From: Flaccisagitta enflata
Lineage: Eukaryota > Chaetognatha > Sagittoidea > Aphragmophora
DNA: 64,000 nt
Assembly (NCBI GenBank): GCA_965153355.1
Contig: OZ231127.1
Location: 51,770,001 to 51,834,000, forward strand
Direction of reading: 5' to 3'
The notes below the pieces were generated by a model that had not been told where the DNA came from, made no database searches, and saw only the letters and a list, made by a program, of their open reading frames with translations. The translations under genes and the position numbers were made by a program. Below, piece after piece: positions 1 to 14,999 of this stretch; position 1 is the first letter of the stretch; every line of letters begins with the position of its first letter.

Positions 1-522
1 CTTGGAGTGATTAGCTGAAGAAGTGGAGTGAGAGCAGGGCAGCGGCCCCAAAGGGCCGATGTCCTGTAGGACACAAGGGTGAATTTCCATACGTCCTGAG
101 AGGACATATTTGGGGTAATTTTCGGTGATATTCAACAGGAATTTTGCATTTTTTTCAGTTTTTTGTCAATTTGCCATGTTATTCAATGAGAATTTGAAGC
201 CTGAGAGGCTGGGTTTAAGGCCCAAGAGGCTGGATTTAAGGCCCAAGAGGCTGGATTTGAGGCCCAAGAGGCTGGATTTGAGGCTTGAGAGGTGGGATTT
301 GAGGCCTGAGAGGCTGGATTTGAGGCCTGAGAGGCCAGATTTGAGGCCTGAGAGGCTGGATTTGAGGCCTGAGAGGCTGGATTTGAGGCCTGAGAGGCTT
401 GAGAAGCTTCGGAGGGGGGGGGACGTACGGACGGACGGACGTACGTACGGACGGACGTAAGGAAATTCACCCCTGTGTCCTACAGGACATCGGCCCTTTG
501 GGGCCGCTGCCCAAAAAGGAAT
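1..522. mobile_element. Foldback element family A, copy A1 (left end cut by window)
   Basis: Inverted ends: GCAGGGCAGCGGCCCC near 34, followed by a segment containing GTCCTGTAGGAC, is repeated in reverse complement at about 468-522 and ends GGGGCCGCTGCCCA. Between them lies a 21-bp tandem repeat (about 195-400, roughly 10 units, core GAGGCCTGAGAGG) and a GGAC-rich tract at 421-458. No transposase frame is present. The long open frames here merely translate the 21-bp repeat into a 7-residue repeat. Related copies lie at 1408, 2982, 10175, 15000 and 56461. Confidence 0.75.
195..400. repeat. 21-bp minisatellite inside element A1
   Basis: About ten head-to-tail units of 21 bp with core GGATTTGAGGCCTGAGAGG; early units carry GGCCCAAGAGG instead. 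Units within this copy resemble each other more than those of other family A copies, which suggests local homogenisation. Confidence 0.85.
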
Positions 523-1407
523 TAAGATGTCCTAAATTCGTTTCAATCAAATTGAATTTAAGTTGTACCGATGTTGTACATAGACGAAGGAGAGAAAAAA
601 TATCGATTTGTGGGGGGAATATTTTGTCGGCCGCAGCTTTTTCAAAATAAAAAATAAAAAAAACTTCAAAGAAAAATGAAATTGGAAGTGAATTCATCGT
701 TTTTCGGAATTGGAGGATAATTTAATCCCTTTAGCTGCCTTTGGTACTAAACAAGGTCATACATTACAAATGAAGACTCTTGAGAATCCGCGGGGATGTC
801 ACATATCGACTTTGATGTTGTTGAAGGGGTGTTAGGAGGGTCCGTCCATGACACCTGTTTGGCGCGAAATTCAATACACCCAGAGATACTATCAGGACCC
901 GATCGGGCTTGTTTTTTTTTAAATCACCAAAACAGTGATATATAAGCAATGAGCATTACTCTCTCTGCCCTCTCATAGGACTGTCCCTGCCCATCTACAC
1001 AACTGAACCTGCCCACCCACAAGCGACTACTTGTTGATCCTGCATCCGGCCTTGTTAGTTGTTTCTTATTACATTCGATTGACTTCCAACAAAATGAATT
1101 GCTACTGACAGTAGTACTGTACAGTATGATCCATCTCGTATGCAACAATTGATAAGTAAAACTAAAAAGTAACAAAGATAATTAGATTCTGTAAAAAGTC
1201 TCTTAAAGATAAATGTCTGGTTTTTTTTAACAATCTTTAAAGATTTTTCTCAAAAATCATTAAAGATTGTAAAAGAAAAAAAAACTCTTATCCCACTTTT
1301 TTCCCCTAAATAATGCCAAAAGGTCATTTTTATTCTCTTTGTTCTCATGAAATATATCAAATATCTTTGATTTAGAGCCAATCTGGTGTCAACAACTCAA
1401 ATATTCA
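523..1407. other. Unassigned AT-rich spacer
   Basis: No gene, RNA or repeat signal that I can support. Open frames are short and have no recognisable motif. Confidence 0.5.
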
Positions 1408-1998
1408 ATAGTCGCAAAAGCGTTAGATGGTCAGCGGTACCCGTGCCCTGCCTAGGAAGGTTGTGGTTGAAGTTGAGGGGGGAGCAGGGCAGCGGTCCCG
1501 AAGGGGTCGATGACCTATGCTTTCACACATATGGGGGATTTTCTCCTTCTTCTCCTCCTTCTCCTCCTCCTCCGTCCCTCCCCCCCTCAAATCCCAGTCT
1601 CGAGGCCCAAATTCCAGTCTCGAGGCCCAAATCCCAGTCTTGAGGCCCAAATCCCAGCCTCAAGGCCCAAATCCTAGCCTCAAGGCCAAAATCCTAGCCT
1701 GGAGGCTGAGATTTGGGCCTCTTGGCTGAGATTTTGAGGTTGAGGCAGAGTTGGGCTTAAAGACTGAAATCAGGGCCTCCAGGCTAGGATTTAGGCCTTG
1801 AGGCTAGGATTTGGGCCTTGAGGCTGGGATTTGGGCCTCAAGACTGGGATTTGGGCCTCGAGACTGGAATTTGGGCCTCAAGACTGGGATTTGAGGGGGG
1901 GGACGTAGGAGAAGAAGAAGGAGGAGAAGAAGGAGAAAATCCCCCATATGTGTGAAAGCATAGGTCATCGACCCCTTCGGGGCCGCTGCCCAAAAATG
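1408..1998. mobile_element. Foldback element family A, copy A2
   Basis: Begins TAGTCGCAAAAGCG, then a module with GGTCAGCGGTACCCGTG, then an inverted repeat. The left arm (about 1484-1690) holds GCAGCGGTCCCGAAGGGG, a pyrimidine TTCTCC tract and tandem CCCAAATCCCAGTCTCGAGG units. The right arm (about 1790-1998) is its reverse complement and ends GGGGCCGCTGCCCAAAAA. Arms made of short tandem repeats are the layout of Foldback-type elements. No coding capacity is seen. Confidence 0.78.
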
Positions 1999-2041
1999 AG
2001 ACAACTCCTATAAAAATCAGTTTAACTGATAGCATGGTACA

Positions 2042-2276
2042 TTTTTAGTCGCGTGCTACGCGACTCTACACCTTGCTTTGTCAGTAAGTCCGTCGGTCTG
2101 TTGGTCCGTCCGTCGGTCCGTCGGTCCATCCTTTGGTCCGTCGGTCCGTCACACTTTACTTTTTTTGTTTTTTTGGGATTTTTGGCTTCCCTGCTCCTGC
2201 GCAAATGATCTGGTGACCACAATTACGGCCCCTGCCCACCCGCACACGACTGGGTAGCCGTGTATCCGGCCTTGTT
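2042..2276 (-). mobile_element. Short hairpin-ended element, family B copy
   Basis: In minus orientation the element starts with AACAAGGCCGGATACACGGC (complement near 2276) and ends with a perfect 7-bp hairpin, AGTCGCG-TGCTA-CGCGACT, at 2047-2065 followed by a run of A. Internally it carries GTCC/GTCG tetranucleotides (2088-2152) and the conserved GGTGGGCAGGGGC block. It has no coding capacity. The next copy, at 2328, is in the opposite orientation. Confidence 0.75.
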
Positions 2277-2327
2277 GATAGCAAAATTTAAAAAAAGGTA
2301 TGTGAGAAATATGTCATTTTCTTTAAA

Positions 2328-2496
2328 AACAAGGCTGGATACACGGCTATCCCAGTCGCTTGATCACTTGGGCAGGAGCAGTGTGGTCAAATATCGCCAA
2401 AAAAAAAGAAGTAAAGTGTGACGGACCGACGGATGGACAGACAGACCAATGGACCAACAAAGCGGGTTGTAGAGTCGCATAGCACGCGACTAAAAA
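2328..2496 (+). mobile_element. Short hairpin-ended element, family B copy
   Basis: Starts AACAAGGCTGGATACACGGC, has a GGGCAGGAGCAG block and a GGAC/GACC tract (about 2422-2460), and ends with a near-perfect hairpin AGTCGCATAGCACGCGACT followed by AAAAA. It is inverted relative to the copy at 2042-2276 with about 50 bp between them, so the pair forms a roughly 450-bp imperfect palindrome. Confidence 0.75.
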
Positions 2497-2981
2497 TCTT
2501 GTAAAATCCTTCATAAGAAAAAAGATTTTTTTTTTCTGAATCTAATTATCTTTACTGATTTTCTAGTTACATCCTCATCACCATCAAATGCTGCGAACGA
2601 GATGGGTCATACTGTATTTTGCCGGTTGAAAGGTTCGATGAAAAACAAAACAAATGACGAATTTTGACTACAGAGAGCCGTGAGAAAAACGTCCTAAATT
2701 GGAAATGATTTCAAAATGAAAAGTAAATAAGTGTGGTCAAGGTTGGGGATTTGATTGGTTTGTATCTACACATCATTGTAAAACATTTATGTAAAGCTGA
2801 TTGAGACTTGAGTTTCAGACATGTAGTTGTGTCTGGAAAATTAGACCCAAAATAAAGTTGTCAACTTCAGATCCGAGAGTATTGGAAAGGAATCCGAAGG
2901 TAAAGGAGACAAATCTTTAGCACCTTTGATACTGTGTAGCTAGTAGCAACTTGCTACTCTTACCCCTCATGGCATTATGCA
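2497..2981. other. Unassigned spacer
   Basis: AT-rich sequence with no supported gene or repeat. Confidence 0.45.
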
Positions 2982-3345
2982 AATAGTCGCAAAAGCGAAA
3001 GAGGGTCAGCGGTTCCCGATGCCCGATGCATGTGAGATGAGATGGTGAGGGGGGGAAGCGGCCGACGACCAATGCATAGGTGCATGGGGAATCATGGAGC
3101 ATTTTGAGGTGCCCTGTGGGGTAAATATGCACCGCATGGCTGAAATCTGGGGCCTAAATGGGATTCGAGCCCTGAGGCTGAGAGTCGGGCTTTGAGACTG
3201 AGATTAACGCCTCGCGGCTGGTATTTGGGCCTCTAGGCTGTTATTTGAGGCTTGATGCTGGTATTCGGGCCTTGAGGCTGGAATTTGGTCCTCATGGCCT
3301 CAGGGTTTGCATTTGGGCCTCAGGGTTTGGATCTGGGAAGTTGTG
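2982..3345. mobile_element. Family A element, partial copy A3
   Basis: Starts ATAGTCGCAAAAGCG and GGTCAGCGGTTCCCG like copy A2, then runs into degenerate 20-21 bp units built on GGGCCTCGAGGCTG (about 3140-3335). The inverted right arm is not recognisable, so this copy is partial or decayed. Confidence 0.6.
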
Positions 3346-3952
<607 letters not shown>

Positions 3953-4526
3953 AGATACAGCCGATCAAGCAGGGAAAAACTGGGGAAAACTATATCCCCA
4001 GGCAACTTTTCACCTCAGTAGCATTGCACCAGTGGATGGGCAATGTATGAACTACAATTTCCATCTGCAAGATCTGGCAGACAACAGAAAGGTCTCTTTC
4101 ATCACCATCGAGAATATGTTTGATGAAAACAATGGAAGACTGAAGCCAAATGTTTTGGAAAGAAATCAACTCACGAAATATGGAACCAGTCTGCTTGCAA
4201 CACAGATCAAACGTAGCCTCTACAAAAAGAAAACTGTGACAGGCTCTCATAACCACCAGAGTAAGGGAGTGCGTACACCCAGCTTGCAACACAGACCTAC
4301 ATGGCCAGTAAGGCCGATCCAACAATTTCAATTTCAACAAAGTGAGCCAAGACAGCATTGTCAACCATGGCCTTCAACGCATAGGTTGCCAAACCAACCA
4401 ACATGGGCACAACGGGTGCAAGCAGTGCCACAATGGCATAATCAGGGTGGACTTCCAAAACGTAATACTGCAATGATCCTTGAAACTTTCTTCAACATTG
4501 CAAAGGCATGCTTACCTCAAGATTGA

Positions 4527-7500
4527 TGTTTGCCTCCCAAATCCCAGGTCAGTGTGTTTTCTCAAATAAAAGCAAGATACAACAAATTTTTCGAACAGAC
4601 CATAGAAGAGCATGATGGTAAAAACATGAAGGATATCATAGACAATGAGGAAACTAACCAGGAACATAGTATGATACAAGATAAAAAGGACCATAAGAAA
4701 GAGGATGTAAATCTGATAAGAAGGAACAGAAACAAATATAGGTATAGAAAACAAAAGAAACAGAAAATAAAGATAATGTATGCCAACATGAGAGGAATCA
4801 GAAGCAAAATGGCATGTCTCCAAGGCACCCTAAATGAAATAGATGCAGATGTTGGACTTTTTTGTGAGACCTTTCTAACTGAAAATAAAGGCCTAAAACT
4901 TGATGGATATACCTTTTTTGGGAATGCAAGAACAACTGGAAAAGGAGGTGGAGTTGGTATTTGTGTCAAAAATGATAAAAAGTCCTTCATATCCCCACAC
5001 TACTCTCAACGGCCATTAGAAATCATCTGGGTCAGTATGGTGCAACCCAATGGAAAGCCCCTGTTTGTAGGTGTCTATTATGGACTCCAAGAGAGTGTAA
5101 GCCTAAGCAAAATACAAGAGGAAATGGACAACCTGTCAGATGAAATATGTCAAATTCAGAATGAAGGTGATATGATCCTATGTATGGATGCCAATGCAAA
5201 AATTGGGCTTCTGGGAGAGGATCCCTCAAGGAATGGTAAGCTGATTAAAAAAGTCTTTGAGGAGGGTGGCGTGATGGTAATGAATGAGAGTGAAAAGTGT
5301 GAAGGTGTGATTACAAGACAACATCCCTCAAAAACGCAAGAAAAATCTGCTATTGACTTTGTTATTGCAACATATGGTGCAAGTGAAGTTATTAGCAAGC
5401 TCACCATTGATGAAGCAGGCGATCTCAAAATGAGGAGTAAGAAGTCTGAATCAGATCATAATACAATCTGCATTGACATATGTCTGGAAAAGAACCATGA
5501 TGCGCAACAAAAACATTGCAAGTGGAATACCAATGCATCTCCAGAAGAGTGGGCCTTATTCAGAGAAGAGCTTGCCAAACAAAAGTCCGCAGCAGTAGAA
5601 ATAATGAGTAAAAAAGAAATACCATTAACAGAAAGATACAAAAAATGGGACAAGCTTATACAAAAAGCTGCATGGAAATCAATCGGAAAAACAACCATTA
5701 AAGTAGGGAAACCCCCAAAGCCCTCACTTGGATTACAAAAAGCCAGATGTGAGAGAAATGAGGCACGAAGGAATTATGAAAAAGAGACTGACAAAGCTAC
5801 AAAGGGACTATTATTAGAGAAATATCGAATAACACAAGAGAATGTGAGAGATGAAGCAGAAAGAGATGAGGAGGAGAGACTGCAAAAGAGATTTGAATCA
5901 ATGATTCAACAAGGAAGAAATGGTCTCTGGAATGTGAGAAGAGCCCATAAGCAGGATAAAACCAGCGAATGGATGGTCGTGAAAGACAAAGATGGGAAGC
6001 GAGTGTATGACCAAGAAAGAAATAAAGAGACCAGGGCCTCTTACTATGAAGACCTTTACTCTAAGAAAGATGTCCCACCTCATCCATCACATGAAATCAT
6101 AAAGGAAAAAGTACAGACCTGGAGTGATGACAATGATGAAGGTGAAAATGATGATCTTCCAACAAAAGCAGAGATAAAGAGAGCAATCCAGAACAAAAAG
6201 AATAAAAAGGCAACAACAGACTGGACAAATGAAGTGCTCAAAAATGGTGGTGACCCTATGGTTGACCTGATTTACCCTGTGATTAAAGCTTTTGGGAGGA
6301 AGAAAGAGCCTTTGAGCAATGGAATGAAGGAATTATAACAAGTGTTTATAAAGGTAAAGGTGACAGAGAAAAATTAGAGAATCAGCGAGGAATAACTGTA
6401 TCAAGCTCAATTGGAACAATAGTTGAGGAAATTATAACCAACAGACTATTGCAAACAATAAGATTCACTCAGGCGCAGGCAGGAGGAAGAAAAGGTGGCT
6501 CAACTACTGACCAAGTTTTCATCCTTAAAGCACTGATAGCACTAGCAATAAAAAGAGGGTTAGATCTCATCATCACCTTTTTCGACATCAAAAAGGCTTA
6601 TGACAGAGCTAACATGGACGATATGTTGCACGTCATTCATGAGCAGGGCTTCACAGGAAAAATCTGGAGACTTACAATGACACTAAACAAAAATCTTACA
6701 GCAAGAGTTAAAACCAAAGCAGGACTTAGCAGGAAAATAATGAGAGAAACAGGAGGCAAACAAGGAGGTAAATTGATGGTACCTTTATTTGCAAAAATGA
6801 TGGATACACTGTCTGAAGAACTTATGTTGAGACATGACATTGGAATCATGCTTGCAGAAACACGATTATGTTGTTTGGAGTATGTGGATGATGTAGGAAC
6901 TCTTGCCATTGGATATGACCAACAAGAAAGAACACTAGAGGCTGTCAATGACTTTGCTATCAAAAGACAGCTTGAGTGGGGTGTTGACAAATGCAGTCAT
7001 GGAAATTGGGAGACATAAAGAAAGGAAAACCAGCTGGAACTTGGGTGAAAAAACCATCAGTAACTGTGAAACATACTGTTACCTTGGAGAAGTAATCTCG
7101 AGAGATGGAAGAAATAAAGCCAACCTTGCTGAAAGATTTAAAAAGATAAAAGGGTCAGTGAGGGCAATTATGACTAGTGCTAAGACTGGCATCATGAAAC
7201 GAATTCAAACGAATGTCCTCTTGAGGCTACATGAGGCAGAAACTCTCCCCAAGTTCCTCCACAATGCAGAGACATGGACATTGAATGGAGAAGAGAAGAA
7301 AGAAGCTGACAAAATGTTGTTGTGGACATGGAAGCAAATGCTTGGACTGCCAACTACTACACCAACACCAGCAGTCATTTTTGCAACTGGCTCACTATAT
7401 GCAGTGATCCAAATTCATATAAAGCAACTCCTCTACCTTCACAAGATTCTGCAAAAAGATGAAGAGCAGTGGGCATATGAGTCATTAAAAGTCCTAGAAT

Positions 7501-8073
7501 CATATGATACTGGATGGGCCAAACAGATAAATGAGGTAATTGATCAATGGGACCTTGAAAAAGACTGGGATAAAATTGGAAAAAAGACTAAAAATGAGTG
7601 GCAAAAAGAAGTTGAAGAAGCTGCCGAAAAAGCCAACAGAGAGCGGCTCAAACAAGAGTTGCACACCAAAGAGAGGGGAGTGTCAAAACTCAAGACAAAA
7701 ACTCAAACGATCCTGCAGACAATAAATGACCCTGACTATCAACGAAAACCTTTAGAGATAATGAACTATGGTTCAGTAGTAATAACAAGAGCAGTAAGTA
7801 TATCGCTATGGGATGTTGAGTTGCAATGCCAATTTTTCATGTGGCAATGGGAATAAGATTTGCCCTGAGTGTTCTGTGATAGATGATGAAAGCCACCGTA
7901 TAAACTACTGTGTAAAGTATAAAGAAATTAACCTGTATGAAGTAGATGAAAAAATTGATTTTGAACAAATTTACTCGGTAGACATAGACAAAGTTCTTGA
8001 AGTAGCTCAAGTCATTCTCAAAATCTGGGATTTGGGATATGGAAAGAACCAGATGCGACAAAACCTAAATTAG
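4527..8073 (+). pseudogene. LINE ORF2: endonuclease and reverse transcriptase, frameshifted
   Basis: The endonuclease spans about 4770-5490 with the APE-type series YANMRG, CETFL, VGVYYG, MDANAKIG, DFVIA and SDHNT. A basic linker follows. The reverse transcriptase runs from about 6290, with SVYKGKGD near 6330, the motif A segment FFDIKKAYD at 6578-6604, GGKQGGKL near 6755 and the catalytic YVDD at 6881-6892. A C-terminal Cys/His motif (CPECS, then HRINYC) lies at about 7860-7910 and the frame closes at 8073. Reading requires frame changes near 6290 (where one frame ends in KAFGRKKE and the other opens with WEEERAFEQW), near 6993 and near 7815. The stretch GGKQGGKLMVP departs from the usual Gly-x-x-Gln-Gly-x-x-Leu-Ser-Pro pattern. 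Confidence 0.88.
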
Positions 8074-8294
8074 AAGAGTAGGCAGCTGTTACTTATTTAT
8101 TTCTTTATTGTATTGTTACAAAGTTATTGAAAGTTGTTACGTAATCATACGTAAGATATATTGTAGACATAAAATTGCAGCCGTAGAGTGAAAATGTGAT
8201 TCTAAATCATGTCCTTGTACTTAATCACAATGTGGATTTTTGTACGAAAGTGCTATCACTTTAATGGACCATTAAATTCAATTCAATTCAATTC

Positions 8295-8298
<4 letters not shown>
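8074..8298 (+). other. LINE 3' untranslated tail with ATTCA repeat
   Basis: About 200 bp of non-coding sequence ending in four to five units of AATTC/ATTCA (about 8276-8298). This is the expected 3' terminus, the part reverse-transcribed first in a LINE. Confidence 0.7.

Positions 8299-8335
<37 letters not shown>
8298..8335. repeat. (CT)n microsatellite at LINE 3' end
   Basis: About 38 bp of pure CT immediately after the LINE tail. Confidence 0.95.
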
Positions 8336-8337
<2 letters not shown>

Positions 8338-8528
8338 GGCCATGCAACGATCGACGTTGACTAAGTTTTGGCAACCCTAATTGAGCCAACTCTTTTATCA
8401 ACGATTATCATATTTCCCCAAAGCCCCCACGGGCCTTGCGGGTTTGGCCGTGAGAAGGCCGAGGCTCGGTTTTGAGGCTAAACCCGAAATTCGGTTTTGC
8501 TTACAAAACCAACCTTTCTTTCTAGGAG

Positions 8529-8742
8529 TTTTTTAGTCGCGTGCTACGCGACTCTACAACCCGCTTTGTCGGTCCGTCGGTCCGTCCGTCGGTCCGTCCG
8601 TCCGTCCGTCCGTCACACATTACTTTTTCTGGGTTTTTGCGGTTTTTGGCCTCACTGCCCCTATCCAAATGATGGAGTGACCTCAATTATGGCCCCTGCC
8701 CACCTGCACGCGACTGGGGTAGCCGTGTATCCGGCCTTGTTA
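8529..8742 (-). mobile_element. Short hairpin-ended element, family B copy
   Basis: Near-complete copy in minus orientation: perfect hairpin AGTCGCG-TGCTA-CGCGACT at 8535-8553, GTCC/GTCG tract 8568-8613, GCCCCTGCCCACC block near 8691, and the complement of AACAAGGCCGGATACACGGC at about 8723-8742. Confidence 0.8.
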
Positions 8743-8826
8743 CTTCTATATTATTCTTTCATTCTACCATTCATCAAATTATTTTCTTTTTTTTCTCACC
8801 TTTATGATCAAATTATGAGTTTATAT

Positions 8827-8827
8827 G

Positions 8828-8864
<37 letters not shown>
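8827..8864. repeat. (TGTC)n microsatellite
   Basis: About nine TGTC units, followed by a pyrimidine-rich CT tract to about 8935. Confidence 0.95.
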
Positions 8865-8868
<4 letters not shown>

Positions 8869-8981
8869 CTCTCTCTGTCCCTGTCCTCTCTCTCTCCTCT
8901 CTCTCTTTTGCTCTCTCTCTTTTCTTTTTTTGTTTCTCTCTTTATACTTGCATTTATTTCTTTATTTTTTTCTTATTATGT

Positions 8982-9073
8982 TGTCCAAACAAATTGTTTT
9001 CCCTTTTTGCTCATATTTTATCTCTGTTGTCCAAACAAATTGTTTTCCCTTTTTGCTCATATTTTATCTCTGT
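8982..9073. repeat. 46-bp tandem duplication
   Basis: TGTCCAAACAAATTG and the following sequence recur exactly after 46 bp (starts 8982 and 9028). Perfect identity suggests a recent duplication. The region is T-rich and I see no coding meaning. Confidence 0.9.
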
Positions 9074-10174
9074 TTTTTTTTTTTGCTGTTTCACTATGTA
9101 CGTGTGTGTTTGTTCATTTTTTTTTCTCTTATTTTTTTTCTCTCATTTTTTTTTTCTATCTTTGTTTTTCTTACTACATTTACTAAAAAACCGATGTAAA
9201 CCCGACATAAACCCGAGGAAAGGTTTTGGGGTATTCCGAACCCGAACCAAAACCGCGGAAAAAAACGCCATACGCAAGGCCCACGGCCACAGAATTCACA
9301 ACACCCGTCTACTAGTACCCCCTGCCCCAATCGTAACACACCTCCCCCCCGTTTGTATCGAAACGATTTTGCAAAACTATCTATTGAGTTGTGTAATCAT
9401 GGTCTAAAAAAACTGTATATGAGACTGTGTTTGTTTGTCTCTTCATCTGACCGCTATCAAGGGCTCAATTTGAAAATGCGAGGTTGGATAATAACTGGAT
9501 ATTGGTATCATATTGCTAGGAAAGTTCTGAAAAGCTGGCAAGATCGGAATTTTGCATTTGACAATGCGTGATTCATGGCGGTTCTAAGCAGTTCAGCTTT
9601 ATACATTTGAACCCCGCAATCACGTGTAAACAAAATCTATTTGTTATAGGTGGATTTCAGTTATTGCCGATACTTGTAAAATGTATATTCAGAACTCTTT
9701 GATCAGTTAAAGCATAAGACATACATGACAGACATAAGACATTGAGGTTGCATCAACGAACTTGTATCACAAGTCCAAACCAATTTCAGGCATTTAAACG
9801 ATCCATGAATCGAGGGATGGAGAGGAAGGGCTTTGCCTTTGGCCGATGGGACTGGGGAGTTGGGAGTGGGGTTGGAGGGATTGGGGATTGCGGACTTAGT
9901 TGGGTTATTAGGCTTCGATCTGACATGTAGGGAGTTGGGGTTCGTGTGTTTGTCAATCATCTTTCTCGATCGCAGGTACGCAAGAATTGGGTGTCTCATT
10001 TCGCCAAAACGGCCGAGTCAAAAAGAACCTGCAAGCTGAATCTGGTGGTTAGCCTGTCAGGCAATTGGCTGGTTGGTAGGTTCATTCATCAGCTCTTGCA
10101 AACCCGGAATCAGAGCTCAATGGTCTGCCCTGCTACCACCCCATTACCATGAAATTCTCTTTTCTGTAATTCTC
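9074..10174. other. Unassigned spacer
   Basis: T-rich to 9180, then a GC-rich part (about 9200-9300, CCCGAACCAAAACCG) that resembles, inverted, the segment 8420-8510. The rest shows no gene or repeat that I can support. Confidence 0.4.
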
Positions 10175-10463
10175 TTTTTGGGCAGTGGCCCCGAAGGGGT
10201 CGATTACCTATGCTTTCACGCATATGGGGAATTTTCTCTTCTACGTCCCCCCCCCCTCAAATCCCAGTTTCGAGGCCCAAATCCTAGTCTTGAGGCCCAA
10301 ATCCTAGCCTCGAGGCCCAATTCCTAGCGTCAAGGCCCAAATACTAGCCTGGAGGCCCAGATCCCAGCCTAGAGGTCCAAATCTTAGCCTTGAGGTCCAA
10401 ATTCAAGCCGAGAGAATCAGATCCTTGCCTTGGGGCAACCACCATCTAACGCTTTTGCAACTA
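10175..10463. mobile_element. Family A element, copy A4 (one arm)
   Basis: Starts TTTTTGGGCAGTGGCCCCGAAG, continues with GGGTCGATTACCTATGC as in the right arm of A2, then CCCAAATCCTAGCCT-type 20-21 bp units (about 10257-10410), and ends ACCATCTAACGCTTTTGCAA, the reverse complement of the A2 left end. It has the two outer ends but only one tandem-repeat arm, so the foldback is half deleted. Confidence 0.72.
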
Positions 10464-10789
10464 TCTGTAATTGCTACACTTTGGTTAAATCTGATCTTAT
10501 CAAAAAAACATTTCGAATATGAAACAGTCTAATGAATCCTCAACTTCCGCCAACAACCTGTTTGTTCATCAAAAGCCTGTGGCCTATCGGCGCACGTTGA
10601 ACTGAAATGGCTCGGCTTGACGCAGATACTGTTTTCAATATTTCATGTGTATTTCTCTCTTGATAAGTAACTTTTAAAAAGTCGTAAAGATTTTTGTCCG
10701 TTTCTTGGTCAGTCCGTCCGTCCATTCCAAAAAAGTCTAAAAATGCGCACTCTGTTGTTGTACATACAAAAATTCAGAGAAAGAAACAA
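10464..10789. other. Unassigned spacer
   Basis: Contains a short GTCC tract near 10710-10726, possibly the remnant of a family B element. Nothing else is supported. Confidence 0.4.
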
Positions 10790-10970
10790 TACAGATAAAC
10801 CCCTCTCCAACGGATTTCAAGGGACCAAGGAGTTTCATCTGTAATAGACGGAATTCTGTTAGTGCTAACATAGAAAATAAAATAAAACTAGCTGAGGGGA
10901 CTATGAATCTTTATCTGTTATAGGCGAAATTCCGTTGCTGGCGGGTCCGATAGAGCGGGGTTCAACTGTA
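10790..10970. mobile_element. TA-flanked MITE, family C (pogo/Tigger-like)
   Basis: TA at 10790-10791 and at 10969-10970 flank inverted ends CAGATAAACCCCTCTCC and GAGCGGGGTTCAACTG. The interior has the AACGGAATTCCG / TATAACAGAAT style sequence typical of short pogo/Tigger-like elements. About 177 bp, non-coding. Similar copies are at 39393, 48887 and 53853. Confidence 0.65.
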
Positions 10971-11260
10971 GTTTGCTTAAAGTCTGAACTCTGAAGTCAA
11001 CCTGTTCATATTTGACCTGTGTCTACAATTACAATTTCCCATATGAACATTGATTGAAAGAATTGGCTGTTAGATAACAACTGAATAAGATGAAATGGTA
11101 TTTTTGTTCAAAGTAGAAATGTTCCATCTTTCCTTTTGGTTTATTCCCACCCACCGTGCTAGTTATAACAGTGATGAACCTTTCCGTACCTTTTAACCAA
11201 TTCAACCAATTCAAGTTTCCTATCCTCCTCGTCCTCCTCATTCACACACATCGCCCACGT
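10971..11260. other. Distal upstream region of actin
   Basis: No element can be named. The upstream TCG/CTC-rich DNA to 11520 gives acidic or basic open frames on both strands that are repeats, not genes. Confidence 0.4.
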
Positions 11261-11266
11261 TAGTGT

Positions 11267-11276
11267 CCATATTCGG
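11267..11276 (+). promoter_or_regulatory. Near-consensus CArG box upstream of actin
   Basis: CCATATTCGG fits CC(A/T)6GG except for one C. SRF/CArG sites control many animal actin genes. It lies about 310 bp upstream of the predicted transcription start; function is inferred. Confidence 0.35.
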
Positions 11277-11546
11277 AAATGAAAAAATGAAACAACGATC
11301 TCCCGACGCTTTCGCTTTCGTTTACGCGATCGTCGAAAACGCTTCGATCGCGCATCGTCGTCGTCGCCGTCATGTTCATCATCTTTGTCCTCGTCGTCCT
11401 CGTCGTCATCAACATCATATTTCTCATATTTTTTTTTCAACATTGTCGATATTGTCTTCGTCGTCGTCGTCGTTGTCATCGTCGTCGTCATTACCGTCCT
11501 CTACATCGTCGTCGACATCATAGAAAGACCAAAGGAGATCGGAGGG

Positions 11547-11554
11547 TATAAAAG
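11547..11554 (+). promoter_or_regulatory. TATA box of actin gene
   Basis: TATAAAAG, followed about 32 bp later by CTTCAGTC, an initiator-like sequence with a likely start at A 11579. This gives a 5' UTR of about 70 nt before the ATG at 11649. Confidence 0.75.
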
Positions 11555-11648
11555 CGCGAAACCTTTGGGAAGAACTTCAGTCAGTTTGTGGCGAAGACCT
11601 GCTTCACATTTCTTTCTCCAACGACCGAGTCAATCTTAGCAATTCAAG

Positions 11649-14198
<2,550 letters not shown>

Positions 14199-14400
14199 AT
14201 TATGGACACAAACTTTAACAATGACTCCGCTCAATCTAATACCGATACCGAAGCTCAAATGAACTAAAAAAACATACTCAGGTTACCATTTCATCATAAT
14301 ATATTTTCACAGACAATTACAATGCGCATCTCCATCTAGTCATACAATTCATTTGATTTCGTACATTTTGCATATTTTCTTGCAAATTAAATGATCGAAT
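14199..14400 (+). terminator. Actin 3' UTR with ATTAAA signal
   Basis: AT-rich 3' UTR. ATTAAA at 14386-14391 is the best polyadenylation signal, about 190 nt after the stop; the cleavage site is not determined. Confidence 0.5.
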
Positions 14401-14599
14401 GAATATTTTGTTTGATGTACCACTGCACCGTTTCAATATGATACTCATGTATTTCGGAAGTATAAGTTATATTTTCTTACGATACATCGATTTCTATTAT
14501 TATTTGCAAAAATCGAGAGAGAAATACCGCAACTGGGAAAGCATTCAAACTCAAAGAGAGAGGAGAAAAAAAGAGAGAAGGAGAGAGAGGGGGAGAAAG

Positions 14600-14890
<291 letters not shown>

Positions 14891-14962
14891 GTCTAATGGA
14901 AAGAAGAAAAAGAAGAAAGAAGGGAAGAAGATTAGAAAGAAATGGGAGGGAAAAGGGAGGGA

Positions 14963-14993
14963 AAGAAAGAAAGAAAGAAAGAAAGAAAGAAAA
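14963..14993. repeat. (GAAA)n microsatellite
   Basis: About eight GAAA units in a purine-rich stretch (14891-14996). Confidence 0.9.
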
Positions 14994-14999
14994 ACAGGT

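Noticed and set aside
8416-9300. GC-rich inverted pair (8420-8510 and 9205-9300) around a family B copy
   Set aside because: Both sides share GGGCCTTGCG and CGGTTTTG, but matches are patchy and low-complexity; not enough to call an element.
8497-9407. T-rich hydrophobic open frames that look like membrane proteins
   Set aside because: They translate pyrimidine-rich DNA and a family B copy; no conserved segments.
11159-11491. Minus-strand open frame of 110 codons upstream of actin, acidic and then basic
   Set aside because: It arises from degenerate TCG/CTC repeats; no domain, and it overlaps the likely actin promoter.
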